Positions 17,848-27,060 of a stretch of 64,000 nt of DNA are shown piece by piece. The stretch covers positions 62,001-126,000 of the forward strand of contig JAVJSU010000024.1 in NCBI GenBank assembly GCA_040219275.1, in the 5' to 3' direction. The position numbers and the translations under genes were made by a program. Under the pieces are notes generated by a model that worked only from the letters and a program-made list of their open reading frames with translations, had not been told where the DNA came from and made no database searches. The stretch's first letter is position 1, and the number at the start of each line of letters is the position of its first letter. The stretch comes from JAVJSU01 sp040219275 (GTDB lineage: Bacteria; Chloroflexota; Anaerolineae; Aggregatilineales; Phototrophicaceae).

Positions 17848-17948
17848 TAGCGGTCTTTTTTATCTCGTCTAAAAATGATGATCTAAGTTACCGCATAGTA
17901 TACCATAATGCTTACAATCGTCTAACTTTATTATTAGGATTTGTCCAC

Positions 17949-18074
17949 ATGACCTTTGTAATGGCGGAGGCGAGTGCTCTCAGTCAATACAAGCCGTATC
18001 CAATAATACCAATCATCTGCCTATCACTCGTAAACCCGCCTGATGTATGGATAATCACTCTCAACGGCATCTAG
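17949..18074 (+). CDS. Candidate small ORF, 41 residues
   Basis: ATG at 17949 has AGGA nine bases upstream and the frame runs 41 codons to a TAG, 24 bases before the MetE-like gene. The product (MTFVMAEASALSQYKP...) has no recognisable domain. It lies in the presumed leader of the next gene, so it may be an upstream ORF or chance. Confidence 0.15.
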   Translation: MTFVMAEASALSQYKPYPIIPIICLSLVNPPDVWIITLNGI

Positions 18075-18098
18075 TGGATAACGATAGGCAAAATTATT

Positions 18099-19163
18099 AT
18101 GACGACACGTAAATCATTACTGGTTGGAAGTATGCCTTTTTCAGATGAACAGGAAGCCATGACGTTTGCAATCACCCATCTCGGCGATTCATTGTTGGCA
18201 CTGCCGGATGGTGAAATTGGCGAGAAAACGGAACAATACCCGAACGGGAAACGTTCCGCGTGGGTGATGACGGCGATCAATCTATGCGCGGAAGACACTG
18301 CCAATTGGGAAGTGGTTAAGGATGTGGTGCGTGGGACAGATGGGTTTCCGGTGGATTACAACAGTGTGCAGAAGTTGCGCCCGAAACATTCGCCCGCGAC
18401 GATGCACAAATATCTCAAGTTCGGCTACGATGATTATTTTAAAGAAAGTTACGCCACGTTTACCGCGCTCAAGCAAGAAAAAGGTCTGGATGATCTCGCT
18501 TTTCAGGTCGGTGTGCCTACCGGATTGGGCATCGCCTTCAGCATGATGTCACCGATTAACGCCCTGCGCTATACAGATGCCTTTAACAAGCAGGTCGCCT
18601 ATGAAGTCAATGAGATTTTGAAGGTTGCCCGCGACGATGTGGTGATTCAAATTGAAGTGCCGGGGGAGCTTGCCTTTGCGTATAAGCTACCCAACTTTAT
18701 GGTGAATATTGCGCTGTGGAGCATCTTCAATCTGGTCAAGAAGATTAACCCGCCTGCCCGCATCGGCTTTCATCTGTGTCTGGGCGACCTCAACAATGAA
18801 GCCCTCACCCACGCCAAAACGCTGGACAAAATGGTGCATTTCTCCAACACATTGGTGGATCGCTGGTCACCGGAGCATGAACTCGCCTATATGCACTATC
18901 CACTGGCAGAAGCCATCGACCCGCCCCCCATGGACGCGTCATTTTATGAGGCACTTAAACACATTCGCCTGCCGGAAAACACACGCTTTGTCGCCGGTTT
19001 TGTGCATGAGAAACGCTCGGATGCTGAACTGATACAAATCCGCGATATGATCGAAACGATCCGTCAGCATCCGGTGGATGTTGCCTGTTCTTGCGGTCTG
19101 GGCAGGCGACCCCGCGCTGTTGCCGAATCAGTCATCAAGACAACGGTAGAATTGACCACTTAA
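18099..19163 (+). CDS. UROD/MetE-like TIM-barrel protein
   Basis: A 354-residue protein with a TIM-barrel-like pattern and probable metal ligands in the positions expected for the cobalamin-independent methionine synthase (MetE) superfamily: GSMPFSDEQ near the N-terminus, IQIEVPGE in the middle, HLCLGD near residue 225, and ACSCGLGRRP near residue 329. The last corresponds to the zinc-Cys strand CGLKTR of MetE. It is only the length of a single barrel. Other members act as methyltransferases on corrinoid or thiol substrates. The exact reaction cannot be assigned. Confidence 0.65.
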   Translation: MTTRKSLLVGSMPFSDEQEAMTFAITHLGDSLLALPDGEIGEKTEQYPNGKRSAWVMTAINLCAEDTANWEVVKDVVRGTDGFPVDYNSVQKLRPKHSPATMHKYLKFGYDDYFKESYATFTALKQEKGLDDLAFQVGVPTGLGIAFSMMSPINALRYTDAFNKQVAYEVNEILKVARDDVVIQIEVPGELAFAYKLPNFMVNIALWSIFNLVKKINPPARIGFHLCLGDLNNEALTHAKTLDKMVHFSNTLVDRWSPEHELAYMHYPLAEAIDPPPMDASFYEALKHIRLPENTRFVAGFVHEKRSDAELIQIRDMIETIRQHPVDVACSCGLGRRPRAVAESVIKTTVELTT

Positions 19164-19609
19164 CCTGTCTTTTCACTGAGGATGTAGGTCTTCCATTCCT
19201 GAACATTAGGCACATCGAGATCAGGGGCAATTTGCCGGATAAAACTTGCCCCTTTAGCGAGGTCATCGGCGACATAGAGATCAGATTTTGTCATAGAGGT
19301 CAGCAGGCGCGAGATCACTTTGAGAAAGACGTTGTTCTTATGCCCGACCACAATCGACCAACCGGTGTTCGCTTCACGCAGATATTTCAGGATGCGCCCG
19401 CCTTCCAACTCAAGGACGTTCGGCAATTTCGTTAGCTCGGTAGAGTCTATAAAAATGTGTACTTTTTCGCTGTGTTTGCTGGCGGCTTCGTTCAAGAGGG
19501 CGATAATTTGACCGTCGACTTCACGGAAGTCCGCGCCGTTCAGGTCGCCAACATTATGCACAAAAACCACATGATCCGGTATTAACCAATAGGCATTTGA
19601 CGATCCCAT
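19160..19609 (-). CDS. STAS/SpoIIAA-like domain protein
   Basis: A 149-residue soluble protein with alternating strands and helices like a STAS fold: WLIPDHVVFVHNVGDL, KVHIFIDSTELTK, TGWSIVVGHKNNVFLKVISRLL and ADDLAKGASFIRQIAPDL. It shares this layout with the gene at 35873, where the VIVDLRES strand aligns with IFIDSTEL. Family members in Chloroflexota are usually uncharacterised. It overlaps the end of the MetE-like gene by four bases on the other strand. Confidence 0.5.
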   Translation of the reverse strand: MGSSNAYWLIPDHVVFVHNVGDLNGADFREVDGQIIALLNEAASKHSEKVHIFIDSTELTKLPNVLELEGGRILKYLREANTGWSIVVGHKNNVFLKVISRLLTSMTKSDLYVADDLAKGASFIRQIAPDLDVPNVQEWKTYILSEKTG

Positions 19610-19722
19610 TGTACTGCTCCATTTAAATTAAGTTGTCGTGACCCTATTGTAATTCCAAAAAACAACTCTAAGCGTTAATGTTTTAAGAAATACTTGACAG
19701 TTATGGTTGCTGGCATAAAAAA

Positions 19723-19755
19723 ATCCCTCGCCAGAGGTTCTGGTAAGGGACTTTT
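19723..19755 (-). terminator. Terminator of the YeaQ-like gene
   Basis: On the minus strand, GTCCCTTACCAGA and TCTGGCGAGGGAT pair around a 3-nt loop (one mismatch) and are followed by TTTTTTTA, about 35 bases past the stop of the gene at 19785. Confidence 0.85.
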
Positions 19756-19784
19756 GTATTTGCTATGCGTGATTCGCCAACGCG

Positions 19785-20057
19785 TTAGGCGCGACGTACC
19801 ATTTTCACAATCGCCAGTAAGATCACCGCACCGATAAAGGCGGTCAACAGGCTAGCGATGTTCAAGCCGTCTACATCACCACCCACGCCAATAGCGTTAA
19901 GTACGATACCACCGATGAAACCACCGACGATACCGATGATGATGTCCTGTAACAGACCCTGTTGACTATTTGTTTTCATCACAATGCTCGCTAACCAGCC
20001 AGCAATTGCACCAATAATAATCCATACGATCAGGTTGATAACCATGTGTTCCTCCAA
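19785..20057 (-). CDS. GlsB/YeaQ/YmgE-type stress-response membrane protein
   Basis: A 90-residue protein with three hydrophobic helices and the Gly-rich motifs of the transglycosylase-associated family: IIGAIAGWLASIVM, IIGIVGGFIGGIV and the C-terminal FIGAVILLAIVKMV. Members are small inner-membrane proteins induced by general stress; their biochemical role is unknown. A ribosome site (TTGGAGGAACAC) precedes the ATG, and a good terminator follows the gene. Confidence 0.93.
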   Translation of the reverse strand: MEEHMVINLIVWIIIGAIAGWLASIVMKTNSQQGLLQDIIIGIVGGFIGGIVLNAIGVGGDVDGLNIASLLTAFIGAVILLAIVKMVRRA

Positions 20058-20566
20058 TGTTCAAAGCAATTCATAAATTCACGCTTCAATAGCCTAAGTG
20101 TATGGCAGTTCATCGGCATAACAATCAGTGCAGTGTTTGATTCTTGCTTAGGTCATCTGGTGGATAAACTTATAGTCATTAACCAACATTACAGTCCCCA
20201 ATTGGACTAATCTCCCCGTGATTAGGCGCTGGTTGGCGACCATTCCCGCCGTAACATGCTAAAGATGATTTTGTCCAGATAGCGCCCATTGCGATACACC
20301 TCCTGCCGTAAGCATCCTTCATCCGTAAAGCCCGTTTGTGCTAAAGCATAAAAGTTCAATTGGGAAAATGGGTAAACAAAAATGACATGACCAGATTATT
20401 TTCTGGCAACCGATGAATACTGTATGAGGTTTCCTGAGCGGTTTAGCTCAGGTTAGAGGACTTGCACCATTAGATTTTTCATATAGGGTTCAGTATAGCG
20501 CAGGTTGAGCGTCGGGGAAAGCATCGACTATGTGCGTTATGATTGGGACGTTTGCAATGAACTTGT
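20058..20566. other. Intergenic region with a decayed acetyltransferase end
   Basis: About 500 bases. The middle (20222-20395) holds a reading fragment of a GNAT protein, listed separately. A 7-bp stem (CCTGAGC/GCTCAGG, 20433-20452) with a 6-nt loop lies further right. I see no intact gene. Confidence 0.5.
20222..20395 (-). pseudogene. C-terminal remnant of a RimJ/RimL-type GNAT acetyltransferase
   Basis: On the minus strand the frame reads GHVIFVYPFSQLNFYALAQ, then TGFTDEGCLRQEVYRNGRY and LDKIIFSMLRREWSPTSA, ending at TAA (20224-20222). This is the usual C-terminus of RimJ/RimL-like GNATs (GF-x-x-EG-x-LR, then G-x-x-x-D, then LR-x-EW). It is blocked upstream by an in-frame TAA (20398-20396) and I see no acetyl-CoA loop before it, so the gene is broken. 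Confidence 0.6.
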
Positions 20567-20812
20567 TTAATTTTGTATCTTTTGACGGGTGTGTAATTTC
20601 AACATGCGAACAAAGTGCTCGACCTGCTCAAATTCATCTAGCTCGGCTTGTTCATCTGCTGAGATACGCCCCTCTTTCGAGGCTTCAAGTAGCGTGTTGA
20701 TGCGTTGTTGTGTGGCTTCCGAAGGACGAAATGTCAGAATGTCTTGTTGATTGGGTGAGGATGCGAGAAAATAATAGACTTCTTGATAAATGGGTGGATG
20801 CACAACTGCCAT
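20567..20812 (-). CDS. Small antitoxin-like hypothetical protein
   Basis: About 81 residues from ATG at 20812. This start is preferred to upstream ones because GGAGG (20818-20822) lies five bases before it. The product begins MAVVHPPIYQEVYYFLAS; its C-terminal half (LEASKEGRISADEQAELDEFEQVEHFVRMLK) is the charged two-helix segment found in many orphan antitoxin-like proteins, and resembles the C-terminus of the protein at 9628-10011. No toxin partner is adjacent. Function is unknown. Confidence 0.5.
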   Translation of the reverse strand: MAVVHPPIYQEVYYFLASSPNQQDILTFRPSEATQQRINTLLEASKEGRISADEQAELDEFEQVEHFVRMLKLHTRQKIQN

Positions 20813-20892
20813 CATAACCTCCAACTGAACTGTTCCCAATTATAGCATTAACCAAACGCCCATCGAAATCTGATATTCGACAGGAGTATTTA

Positions 20893-22296
20893 TTGAAACG
20901 TCTCGCATTAATGATGATTGGTCTGATTTTTTGCGCTTTGCAAATAAACGCACAGGAAACGCGCTCGTCGGACTATTTGATCTACATGCAAGGGGGCGAG
21001 GTCTATGCACAGGCGCTCTACGGCAGTGATCGCATGAATCTGGGCGCACCGCTCAACAATGTGGAGACGGCGATTCGGATTGCGTCGCCCGTGTTGCGCG
21101 AAATTTTTGATTATCTACCGGCGACCATGACACCCCCCGACGACGATTATGGCTTTTATCATGGGGTGATGATGCCTGATGGCGGCGGGATGATTGCGCT
21201 GGAAATGCAAAGCGCCGGCATGGGTTATCGCGTGGTACGTTACACGGGTGGCATCCGTTTCCCGCTGTTTTCCGGTGAAAATAGCGTGTCTCGCGGCTAT
21301 CTTGACCCGATTGCCATTGCGGAAGATGGCACGATAATTCTGCTAGAACGTCAGATGCGCTATCGGCTGGATACGGTCAATGTGTGGCGTTTCAACGAAG
21401 AAGCAGACAGTGAACCGACGCGCTTTGCTAGTTTTGAAATCGGCACCCTCTATGGACGCACCGCCATTTTGCCGGATGGGTCAGGCGTTGTGCTGGGCGT
21501 AAATCCTGAGTCGCGTTCAGGTTATACGCTCAATTTTGAGCTGGGTCGGGTGTTTGCCTTCGCCTTTAATAGCGACACGCCGGAACCGCCGCGCTCCGCC
21601 TTCGAGCTTTATCCTGTGTCGGTGCATGTGCTCGGCGTGTTTCCGCTGGATGCACTCAATAGCCTGCGTGGACAACTTAATACGCCCATGCCGAACCCCG
21701 GCGCACCGCAACGTCCTGCGCCATTTTTACACTGGCCGTTAAGCGACGATGAGCGCAGAATCACTTGCTACACCGATTCCAACTGGACGCACGCCAATTT
21801 TCAATATGTGTGTGCGGGTATGGCTTCCCCACGGGATTATGACGGACATCAAGGCACGGATGTGAGCGGGATTCTCGGTCAGGGGTTGCTCCCCGGTACG
21901 CCCGTTTATCCGTCTGTGCAGGGCGTGGTGGTGCGGACGTATGGCGGGTGCGTTGGCGGGTTGGATGTCTCCTGTGGCGGCGCGTATGGCAACATCGTTA
22001 TGCTAGAGCACACTATTACCGTCAACGGAGAAAGCCAATTATGGTTTACGGGTTATGCCCATCTGACTGAACCGCTCGTCAACGTGGGCGACTACATCAC
22101 GGACTTAACCCAATCCATCGCGCTTTCTGGAGAAACGGGCGTGGGCGGTCCACATCTGCATTTTGAAGTGCGGAACTGGTATATCAACGCCAACAATCGC
22201 TGGGTTGATCCGTGGGGCGCGTATTATCCCCCGCATGGTGAAAGTTTATGGATTGACGGCAATGAGCATCCGTTGGCGCTGGTAAGTGGAGACTAA
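20893..22296 (+). CDS. Secreted M23 family metallopeptidase
   Basis: A 467-residue protein starting at TTG (20893), with AGGAG seven bases before it. A signal peptide (residues 1-20, ending INAQ) precedes a 280-residue region of unknown fold. The C-terminal LytM/M23 domain has both zinc motifs: HQGTD (HxxxD, about residues 319-323) and HLHFEV (HxH, about 419-424). These enzymes cut peptide crosslinks in peptidoglycan or act as endopeptidases on other proteins. The LytM end also shows GNIVMLEHT and VNVGDYI as expected. The downstream glycosidase starts about 85 bases later. Confidence 0.92.
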   Translation: MKRLALMMIGLIFCALQINAQETRSSDYLIYMQGGEVYAQALYGSDRMNLGAPLNNVETAIRIASPVLREIFDYLPATMTPPDDDYGFYHGVMMPDGGGMIALEMQSAGMGYRVVRYTGGIRFPLFSGENSVSRGYLDPIAIAEDGTIILLERQMRYRLDTVNVWRFNEEADSEPTRFASFEIGTLYGRTAILPDGSGVVLGVNPESRSGYTLNFELGRVFAFAFNSDTPEPPRSAFELYPVSVHVLGVFPLDALNSLRGQLNTPMPNPGAPQRPAPFLHWPLSDDERRITCYTDSNWTHANFQYVCAGMASPRDYDGHQGTDVSGILGQGLLPGTPVYPSVQGVVVRTYGGCVGGLDVSCGGAYGNIVMLEHTITVNGESQLWFTGYAHLTEPLVNVGDYITDLTQSIALSGETGVGGPHLHFEVRNWYINANNRWVDPWGAYYPPHGESLWIDGNEHPLALVSGD

Positions 22297-22380
22297 ACCG
22301 CCGAATCTTCCTCTTGTCAGAATGGCATACATCGCTACACTGAGATTTTCACCGAAATTTTCATCATGGAGCAGGCAACG

Positions 22381-24150
22381 ATGTCTACGGAACAAATTGC
22401 CGTTTGTCACGTCGGATTTTTGTGTCAGGCGCGTAAGATCGCGGTTATACGCAATCCGCAATCCCAAACCTTTGAAGTTCAGAATATGGCATACAATGTA
22501 GAAACCGCGATGGGTGGCGAGGAGACGTTCAAGGCGATCTACAGCGCCCCTATCGAGATGCAACACACCGTATTGGGCGATTATGGCGTGTGCGATTTTT
22601 CTGAGGTGACACAGCCGGGCATTTATCGCGTGGTCTTGCCGCAAAGCAACGCCTATTCCTATCAATTTACGATTTCTGATGGCGCGTTCGCCCGTTTGCC
22701 CTTCCTGTTTCTGGATTTTATTCACGAACTCCGCTCCGGCTTCTTCACCTCGGATTTACACGCGCCCTTGCATCTCGACGACGGTGTGCGCTCCGACACA
22801 GGCGAACGCTGGGATGCCGTTGGCGGGTGGTATGATGCGGGCGATATGCGGAAGTGGATGGGACATTCCACCCTACCCGCGCTGGCATTTATGGACATTC
22901 AGGATCGCCTGACTTTGCCCCGTCACACTTACAACGATCAGCCCGCCTATGACTCCGATTGGCTGACCGAAACCGCGTGGGGGTTGCGCCTGATCTTCAA
23001 GATGCAAGACCCTGAAACCGGCATGATCTTTGAGGATGTCGGTGGCGGAAGCACCGCCCGCAAAACCGACGAAATGACATGGTGGTACGAGAATCACGCT
23101 GGATGCTACGCTGATAATGCCGACAATCGCATCACAGACAATGTGCGTGGTTCCGGTGATGAACGCACGGTGCGCGTCCACTTTAACGCGATTGCCCAAT
23201 ACACTAACATTGCCATCACTGCCCGCGCCTATGCCCTCTATGCTCAATTTGACGCACAGATCGCCGCCGAGTGCTACACGTTCAATGAACGCTGTTGGGC
23301 ATTCTGTGAGACGAAACGCGACGATGAATCGCATTACTGGACATCGGTGAAGGCGTGGCGGTTGTGCGCGGCGCTGGAACGCTACCGTGCGGGCTTGTCT
23401 ACGCGGCACGAAGTAGACGACGCGCTGGAAAGTCTGCTGGCTAACTTTGACGCTGATCTCGGCTTCTGGACACAACGCGCCGAACGTGATGATCCCTATC
23501 GCGGAATTTTACACTCTGCACAGCCGATCATCGCGCTTGCGAAATATCTTGATTTTGTAGATTCTAAGTCCGAACGCGTTATTGCGATCCTGAACGCGTG
23601 TAAAGCGCGCTATATCGTCCCGCTGACGAACACCAATCCCTATCAGTTCATGCCTTATGGCACCTATCGCACGCTACCGACTGACGGTGAGTTGTATCGT
23701 CCGTTGCGCGAGGGGTTGTCGTTTCGCTTTGTCATGCCCGTGAACCATTTCCAGAAGATCAATCATGGCTTATCCGGTCATTGGATGAGCTGGGCGCACG
23801 CGCTGGCGTATGCCGGACGGATGCTCGACGATAGCGACCTGACCGATTTATCATGGGCGCAAATTCACTGGTTGCTCGGCAACAACGACGTGGATGTGTC
23901 GATGGTGAGCGGTGTGGGCTATGTCAACCCGATGCCCCATAGTCGCTTTCTCGGCACGGTTATCGGCGGATTTTGCAACGGCTTTCGTGGAACAGCCGAC
24001 GACATTCCGACCATTGATATGGCGCGTAAAGCCGAGTGGAACAGCACTGAATACTGGAATGTGCCACTGAGTAACTGCCTGATGGCGCTCTCGTGGTTAT
24101 TGCCTGCAAAGGTTAAGCCTTCCGGTAAGATCGGCTTTGCTAACAAATGA
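22381..24150 (+). CDS. Glycoside hydrolase family 9-type protein with Ig-like N-domain
   Basis: About 589 residues. ATG at 22381 has GGAG nine bases upstream and is preferred to the ATG at 22366. The N-terminal 95 residues form an Ig-like domain as in CelD-type endoglucanases (GIYRVVLPQSNAYSYQFTI). The catalytic alpha-barrel begins with FFTSDLHAPLHLDDG and GGWYDAGDMRKWMGH (catalytic base Asp in GWYDAGD). The probable acid Glu is in STEYWNVPLSNCLMALSWL near the C-terminus. The histidine motif near NPMPHSRFLG is also present. No signal peptide is seen, so it probably acts in the cytoplasm on oligosaccharides. The stop overlaps the next start (ATGA). Confidence 0.8.
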   Translation: MSTEQIAVCHVGFLCQARKIAVIRNPQSQTFEVQNMAYNVETAMGGEETFKAIYSAPIEMQHTVLGDYGVCDFSEVTQPGIYRVVLPQSNAYSYQFTISDGAFARLPFLFLDFIHELRSGFFTSDLHAPLHLDDGVRSDTGERWDAVGGWYDAGDMRKWMGHSTLPALAFMDIQDRLTLPRHTYNDQPAYDSDWLTETAWGLRLIFKMQDPETGMIFEDVGGGSTARKTDEMTWWYENHAGCYADNADNRITDNVRGSGDERTVRVHFNAIAQYTNIAITARAYALYAQFDAQIAAECYTFNERCWAFCETKRDDESHYWTSVKAWRLCAALERYRAGLSTRHEVDDALESLLANFDADLGFWTQRAERDDPYRGILHSAQPIIALAKYLDFVDSKSERVIAILNACKARYIVPLTNTNPYQFMPYGTYRTLPTDGELYRPLREGLSFRFVMPVNHFQKINHGLSGHWMSWAHALAYAGRMLDDSDLTDLSWAQIHWLLGNNDVDVSMVSGVGYVNPMPHSRFLGTVIGGFCNGFRGTADDIPTIDMARKAEWNSTEYWNVPLSNCLMALSWLLPAKVKPSGKIGFANK

Positions 24151-25400
24151 CCAATATCCCATCGAACGACCTATTGTGGCTTGATAGCCTACCCTTTCCC
24201 TCAAATAAACGCATCGCGGTACACGTCAAGCCGGCGGCGGAGCGTGCGCTCAAGCAGGGGCATCCGTGGCTGTTCGATGGTGCGATCCGCAAGATCAGCC
24301 ATGAAGGTCAGGCGGGTGATCTCGCCGTGATCTTCGACAAGGAGCGGCGTTTTCTGGCGATTGGTCTGTATGATCCGGCATCACCGATTCGCATCAAGGT
24401 CTTGCAACATCATCAGCAGGCGACGATTGACCGTGACTTCTTCCACGCGTGCTTGCAATCTGCGGTTGATCTGCGCGAACCGCTCCGGCAATCCACCACG
24501 AACGGTTATCGGCTGGTGCATGGCGAGAACGACGGTTTGCCCGGTCTGGTCGTCGATAGATACGGCGCGGTGCTGGTACTCAAACTGTATAGCGCGGCGT
24601 GGATTCCCCATCTGCGCGATGTGATTCCGGCGTTGCTGGACGTTCAACCTGCGTCAAACCTTGTTCTGCGCCTCAGCCGTGATTTGCAACAGAGCGGGGC
24701 GCATGGGCTGAAAGACGGGCAGGTATTGCTGGGCGATTTGCCGCCTCAGCCGTTGACGTTTACCGAAGGCGAATTAACCTTTACCGCCGATGTGATTCAC
24801 GGGCACAAAACCGGCTTCTTCTTCGATCAGCGCGAGAACCGTGAGCGCGTCGGGAAATTGGCGAACGGACGGCGCGTGCTGGATGTGTTCGCGTATGTGG
24901 GCGCGTTTTCGCTGTATGCCGCGTCCGGTGGTGCTGAGTCCGTGCTTAGTCTGGACATCAGCGCGCCCGCAATGCACGCCGCGCAAGCCCACTTCACGCT
25001 CAATCAGCACATCCCGAACGTGGCGCAGGCGAAGCACGACATCCTGATCGCCGATGCGTTCGTCGCAATGGATCAGATGCGCGCTGATCGCCGGATGTTC
25101 GACCTCATCATCGTTGATCCGCCCTCGTTTGCCAAACGTGCCGATGAAGTCGACAGGGCGCTGGCGGCGTATGCGAGTCTGGTGGAGCACGCGCTCCCGT
25201 TGTTGGAACGCGACGGGATTTTCGTGATCGCGTCGTGTTCTAGCCGTGTGACTGCGGAGGCGTTCTTCCGCACCGTGACATCCACCGCCGCGAAGATGGG
25301 GCGGGTGTTGAGCGAAATCGAACGCACCGGACACGCGCTCGACCATCCGATTGGATTCCCCGAAGGCGCATATTTGAAGTGTCTGTTCGCGCGGGGATAG
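24147..25400 (+). CDS. RlmI-type class I rRNA methyltransferase
   Basis: A 417-residue protein with an N-terminal PUA-like domain (HVKPAAERALKQGHPWLFDGAI), a central fold, and a SAM-dependent methyltransferase domain with KTGFFFDQRENR, the SAM motif LDVFAYVGAFSLYAASGGA and the catalytic-site IIVDPPSFA. This is the layout of RlmI, which makes m5C in 23S rRNA (YccW/YwbD group). It is coupled to the GH9-like gene by a four-base overlap, an unusual pairing. Confidence 0.88.
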   Translation: MTNIPSNDLLWLDSLPFPSNKRIAVHVKPAAERALKQGHPWLFDGAIRKISHEGQAGDLAVIFDKERRFLAIGLYDPASPIRIKVLQHHQQATIDRDFFHACLQSAVDLREPLRQSTTNGYRLVHGENDGLPGLVVDRYGAVLVLKLYSAAWIPHLRDVIPALLDVQPASNLVLRLSRDLQQSGAHGLKDGQVLLGDLPPQPLTFTEGELTFTADVIHGHKTGFFFDQRENRERVGKLANGRRVLDVFAYVGAFSLYAASGGAESVLSLDISAPAMHAAQAHFTLNQHIPNVAQAKHDILIADAFVAMDQMRADRRMFDLIIVDPPSFAKRADEVDRALAAYASLVEHALPLLERDGIFVIASCSSRVTAEAFFRTVTSTAAKMGRVLSEIERTGHALDHPIGFPEGAYLKCLFARG

Positions 25401-25778
25401 ATTGTGCCACGCACATGGCGGTGATTGGCAGAAATGCCATGTGTTGCGGGTTACTCACGGGAAGAAATGAGTGGTTCTGCCATGAAAAACCGATTTATTT
25501 TTTTCCGCCATACTGCCATTATGGTGGAGAACCTCCCCCCCAATTCCTTCTCCATGCCCGTTCGCAAGCTCACTTTGGAGAGGGGGCTTTTAAAACGAGA
25601 CTTAAGGATGGGGTAAAACGGTAATTACATGATGCGAGACCTAAAAAATATCGTCCTGACATAATATGACACTACATCATAGCACATATGTTCGCCTTGT
25701 GCGGTTAGAGTTTGCAAATATTAGGCTGTGAATTTACGTTTTGATTCTACAAATGAATTCGCCTCATTGATGACTGTA
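25401..25778. other. Intergenic region with repeat remnants
   Basis: About 380 bases without a supported gene. It contains short inverted matches (ccatgtg/cacatgg near 25410-25445) and a GC-rich pyrimidine/purine segment at 25527-25615 (CCTCCCCCCC ... GGAGAGGGGGC) like those at 29609-29705 and 42680-42726. A region of AT-rich sequence follows up to the serine hydrolase gene. Confidence 0.5.
25527..25615. repeat. GC-rich dispersed repeat, family B copy 1
   Basis: A pyrimidine-rich arm (acctcccccc, 25531-25540) pairs loosely with a purine-rich arm (ggagaggggg, 25577-25586) around a central segment containing ttcgcaagct. The pattern recurs at 29609-29705 (cttgcgaagcggggg) and 42680-42726 (ccctctcccacaagggg). 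It looks like a degraded dispersed intergenic hairpin family. Confidence 0.45.
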
Positions 25779-26966
25779 TTACTCTAATTCGACATCTGTT
25801 AGTGCGGGAAAAATAATATTGGTGACGATATAACCAATGCCGATTTCCTGTTGTTCAGCAGTGTTAGGGTCTATTTGAGCGAGATCAGGATTTTCATTGC
25901 TCAGATTGGCGGTTGTCACAATTATCAGATCAAGCTCAGGGAAAACATAAACTTGCTGTCCGGCATAACCCTGTGCCTGAAATGACCGATAGCCGAAATT
26001 CCACTCCGCTTTCCATAGCCACCATTGATAACCGTACCATTCGATGATTTCCTGCTGATCTGTAGGCGGATAAAATGCCTCGCCCTGTGGTGTCAGGCTG
26101 GCTTCAACCCATTCAGCAGGGACTAATTGCTGGTTATCCCATAAGCCGTTATGCAGGTAGAGCAATCCCAATTTTGCCATATCGCGTGGCGTTAAAAATA
26201 AGCGTGATCCGCCTGCTGTGATCCCTGAACTATCCGTTGCCCACTCAAATTGTGTAATTCCCATCGGCTCAAATAGCGAGGGAGTGATAAATTCATTTAG
26301 TGGTTGACCTACGGCTTCTTGAACAATTGCGGAGATAAATTGGGTGTCGAGAGTACTGTAACTCCATGTAGCGCCCGGCTGATATACCATTGGAATGTCT
26401 AAGCCAAAGGCGATGGTATCTGTTGCCAGAAGTTCTTCGGGGGAGCCATACCCGCCCGTGTAAAATAGGTTCTCTTCAAAGCCAATGCCAGAGCGCATCA
26501 TCAGCACATCACGCAGGGTAATCTCACTTTTGTCAGTATGGGTGTCATCTGCAAAATAGTCTGGCAATAATGTGGGCAAGGTCGCGTCAAGGTCAGTTAA
26601 CATGCCCTGTGCTTGTGCCACGCCAACCAATGCAGATGTCCAGCTTTTGGTCACGGAGGCAATATCGTGCAGGGTGTCCACATCATAATCGTTATAGTAG
26701 CTTTCATAGACAATATAGCCGTTGCGAATGATGAGGATACTGTCCAGATAGGGGGTTTCATCGCTGACATACGCTTCGATGGTGGCTAAAATCGTTTCGT
26801 CGAAGCCATGATTAGCCGGAGAGTCGATTTGCCAGCCTGCGGTGGGGAAATAGTCAGGTAATGGCACTTCGGAGTCCGTTTGGGCAATTGTTATATTTAC
26901 GAGAAGAAAAAATAGGAACAGACTCACTAATTGCGTTAGTTTTCTGAGCACCATCACTACACCCAC
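25779..26966 (-). CDS. Exported serine hydrolase (beta-lactamase class C-like)
   Basis: A 395-residue protein with a signal peptide (residues 8-29) and a beta-lactamase/DD-peptidase-type fold. The SxxK motif is SVTK (S104-K107). The usual YxN is here YST in ATWSYSTLDTQF, and the third box region is near YAGQQVYVFPELDLII. The downstream GGSRLFLTPRDMAKLGLLYLHNG is typical of the esterase/6-aminohexanoate-dimer-hydrolase branch. The YxN variant argues against a classic antibiotic beta-lactamase. The native substrate (peptide, ester or amide) is unknown. Confidence 0.88.
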   Translation of the reverse strand: MGVVMVLRKLTQLVSLFLFFLLVNITIAQTDSEVPLPDYFPTAGWQIDSPANHGFDETILATIEAYVSDETPYLDSILIIRNGYIVYESYYNDYDVDTLHDIASVTKSWTSALVGVAQAQGMLTDLDATLPTLLPDYFADDTHTDKSEITLRDVLMMRSGIGFEENLFYTGGYGSPEELLATDTIAFGLDIPMVYQPGATWSYSTLDTQFISAIVQEAVGQPLNEFITPSLFEPMGITQFEWATDSSGITAGGSRLFLTPRDMAKLGLLYLHNGLWDNQQLVPAEWVEASLTPQGEAFYPPTDQQEIIEWYGYQWWLWKAEWNFGYRSFQAQGYAGQQVYVFPELDLIIVTTANLSNENPDLAQIDPNTAEQQEIGIGYIVTNIIFPALTDVELE

Positions 26967-27060
26967 CCCTAAATTTATAGTGGGGCATATTATATTTACA
27001 TGGAATCATTATTTGCAAAAAATTTAACGTTCATTCTATGCTGACACGCCAAAAAGTGTG

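Noticed and set aside
25779..26966. Antibiotic-resistance beta-lactamase
   Set aside because: SxxK is present but YxN is replaced by YST and the third box is altered, so resistance is not supported.
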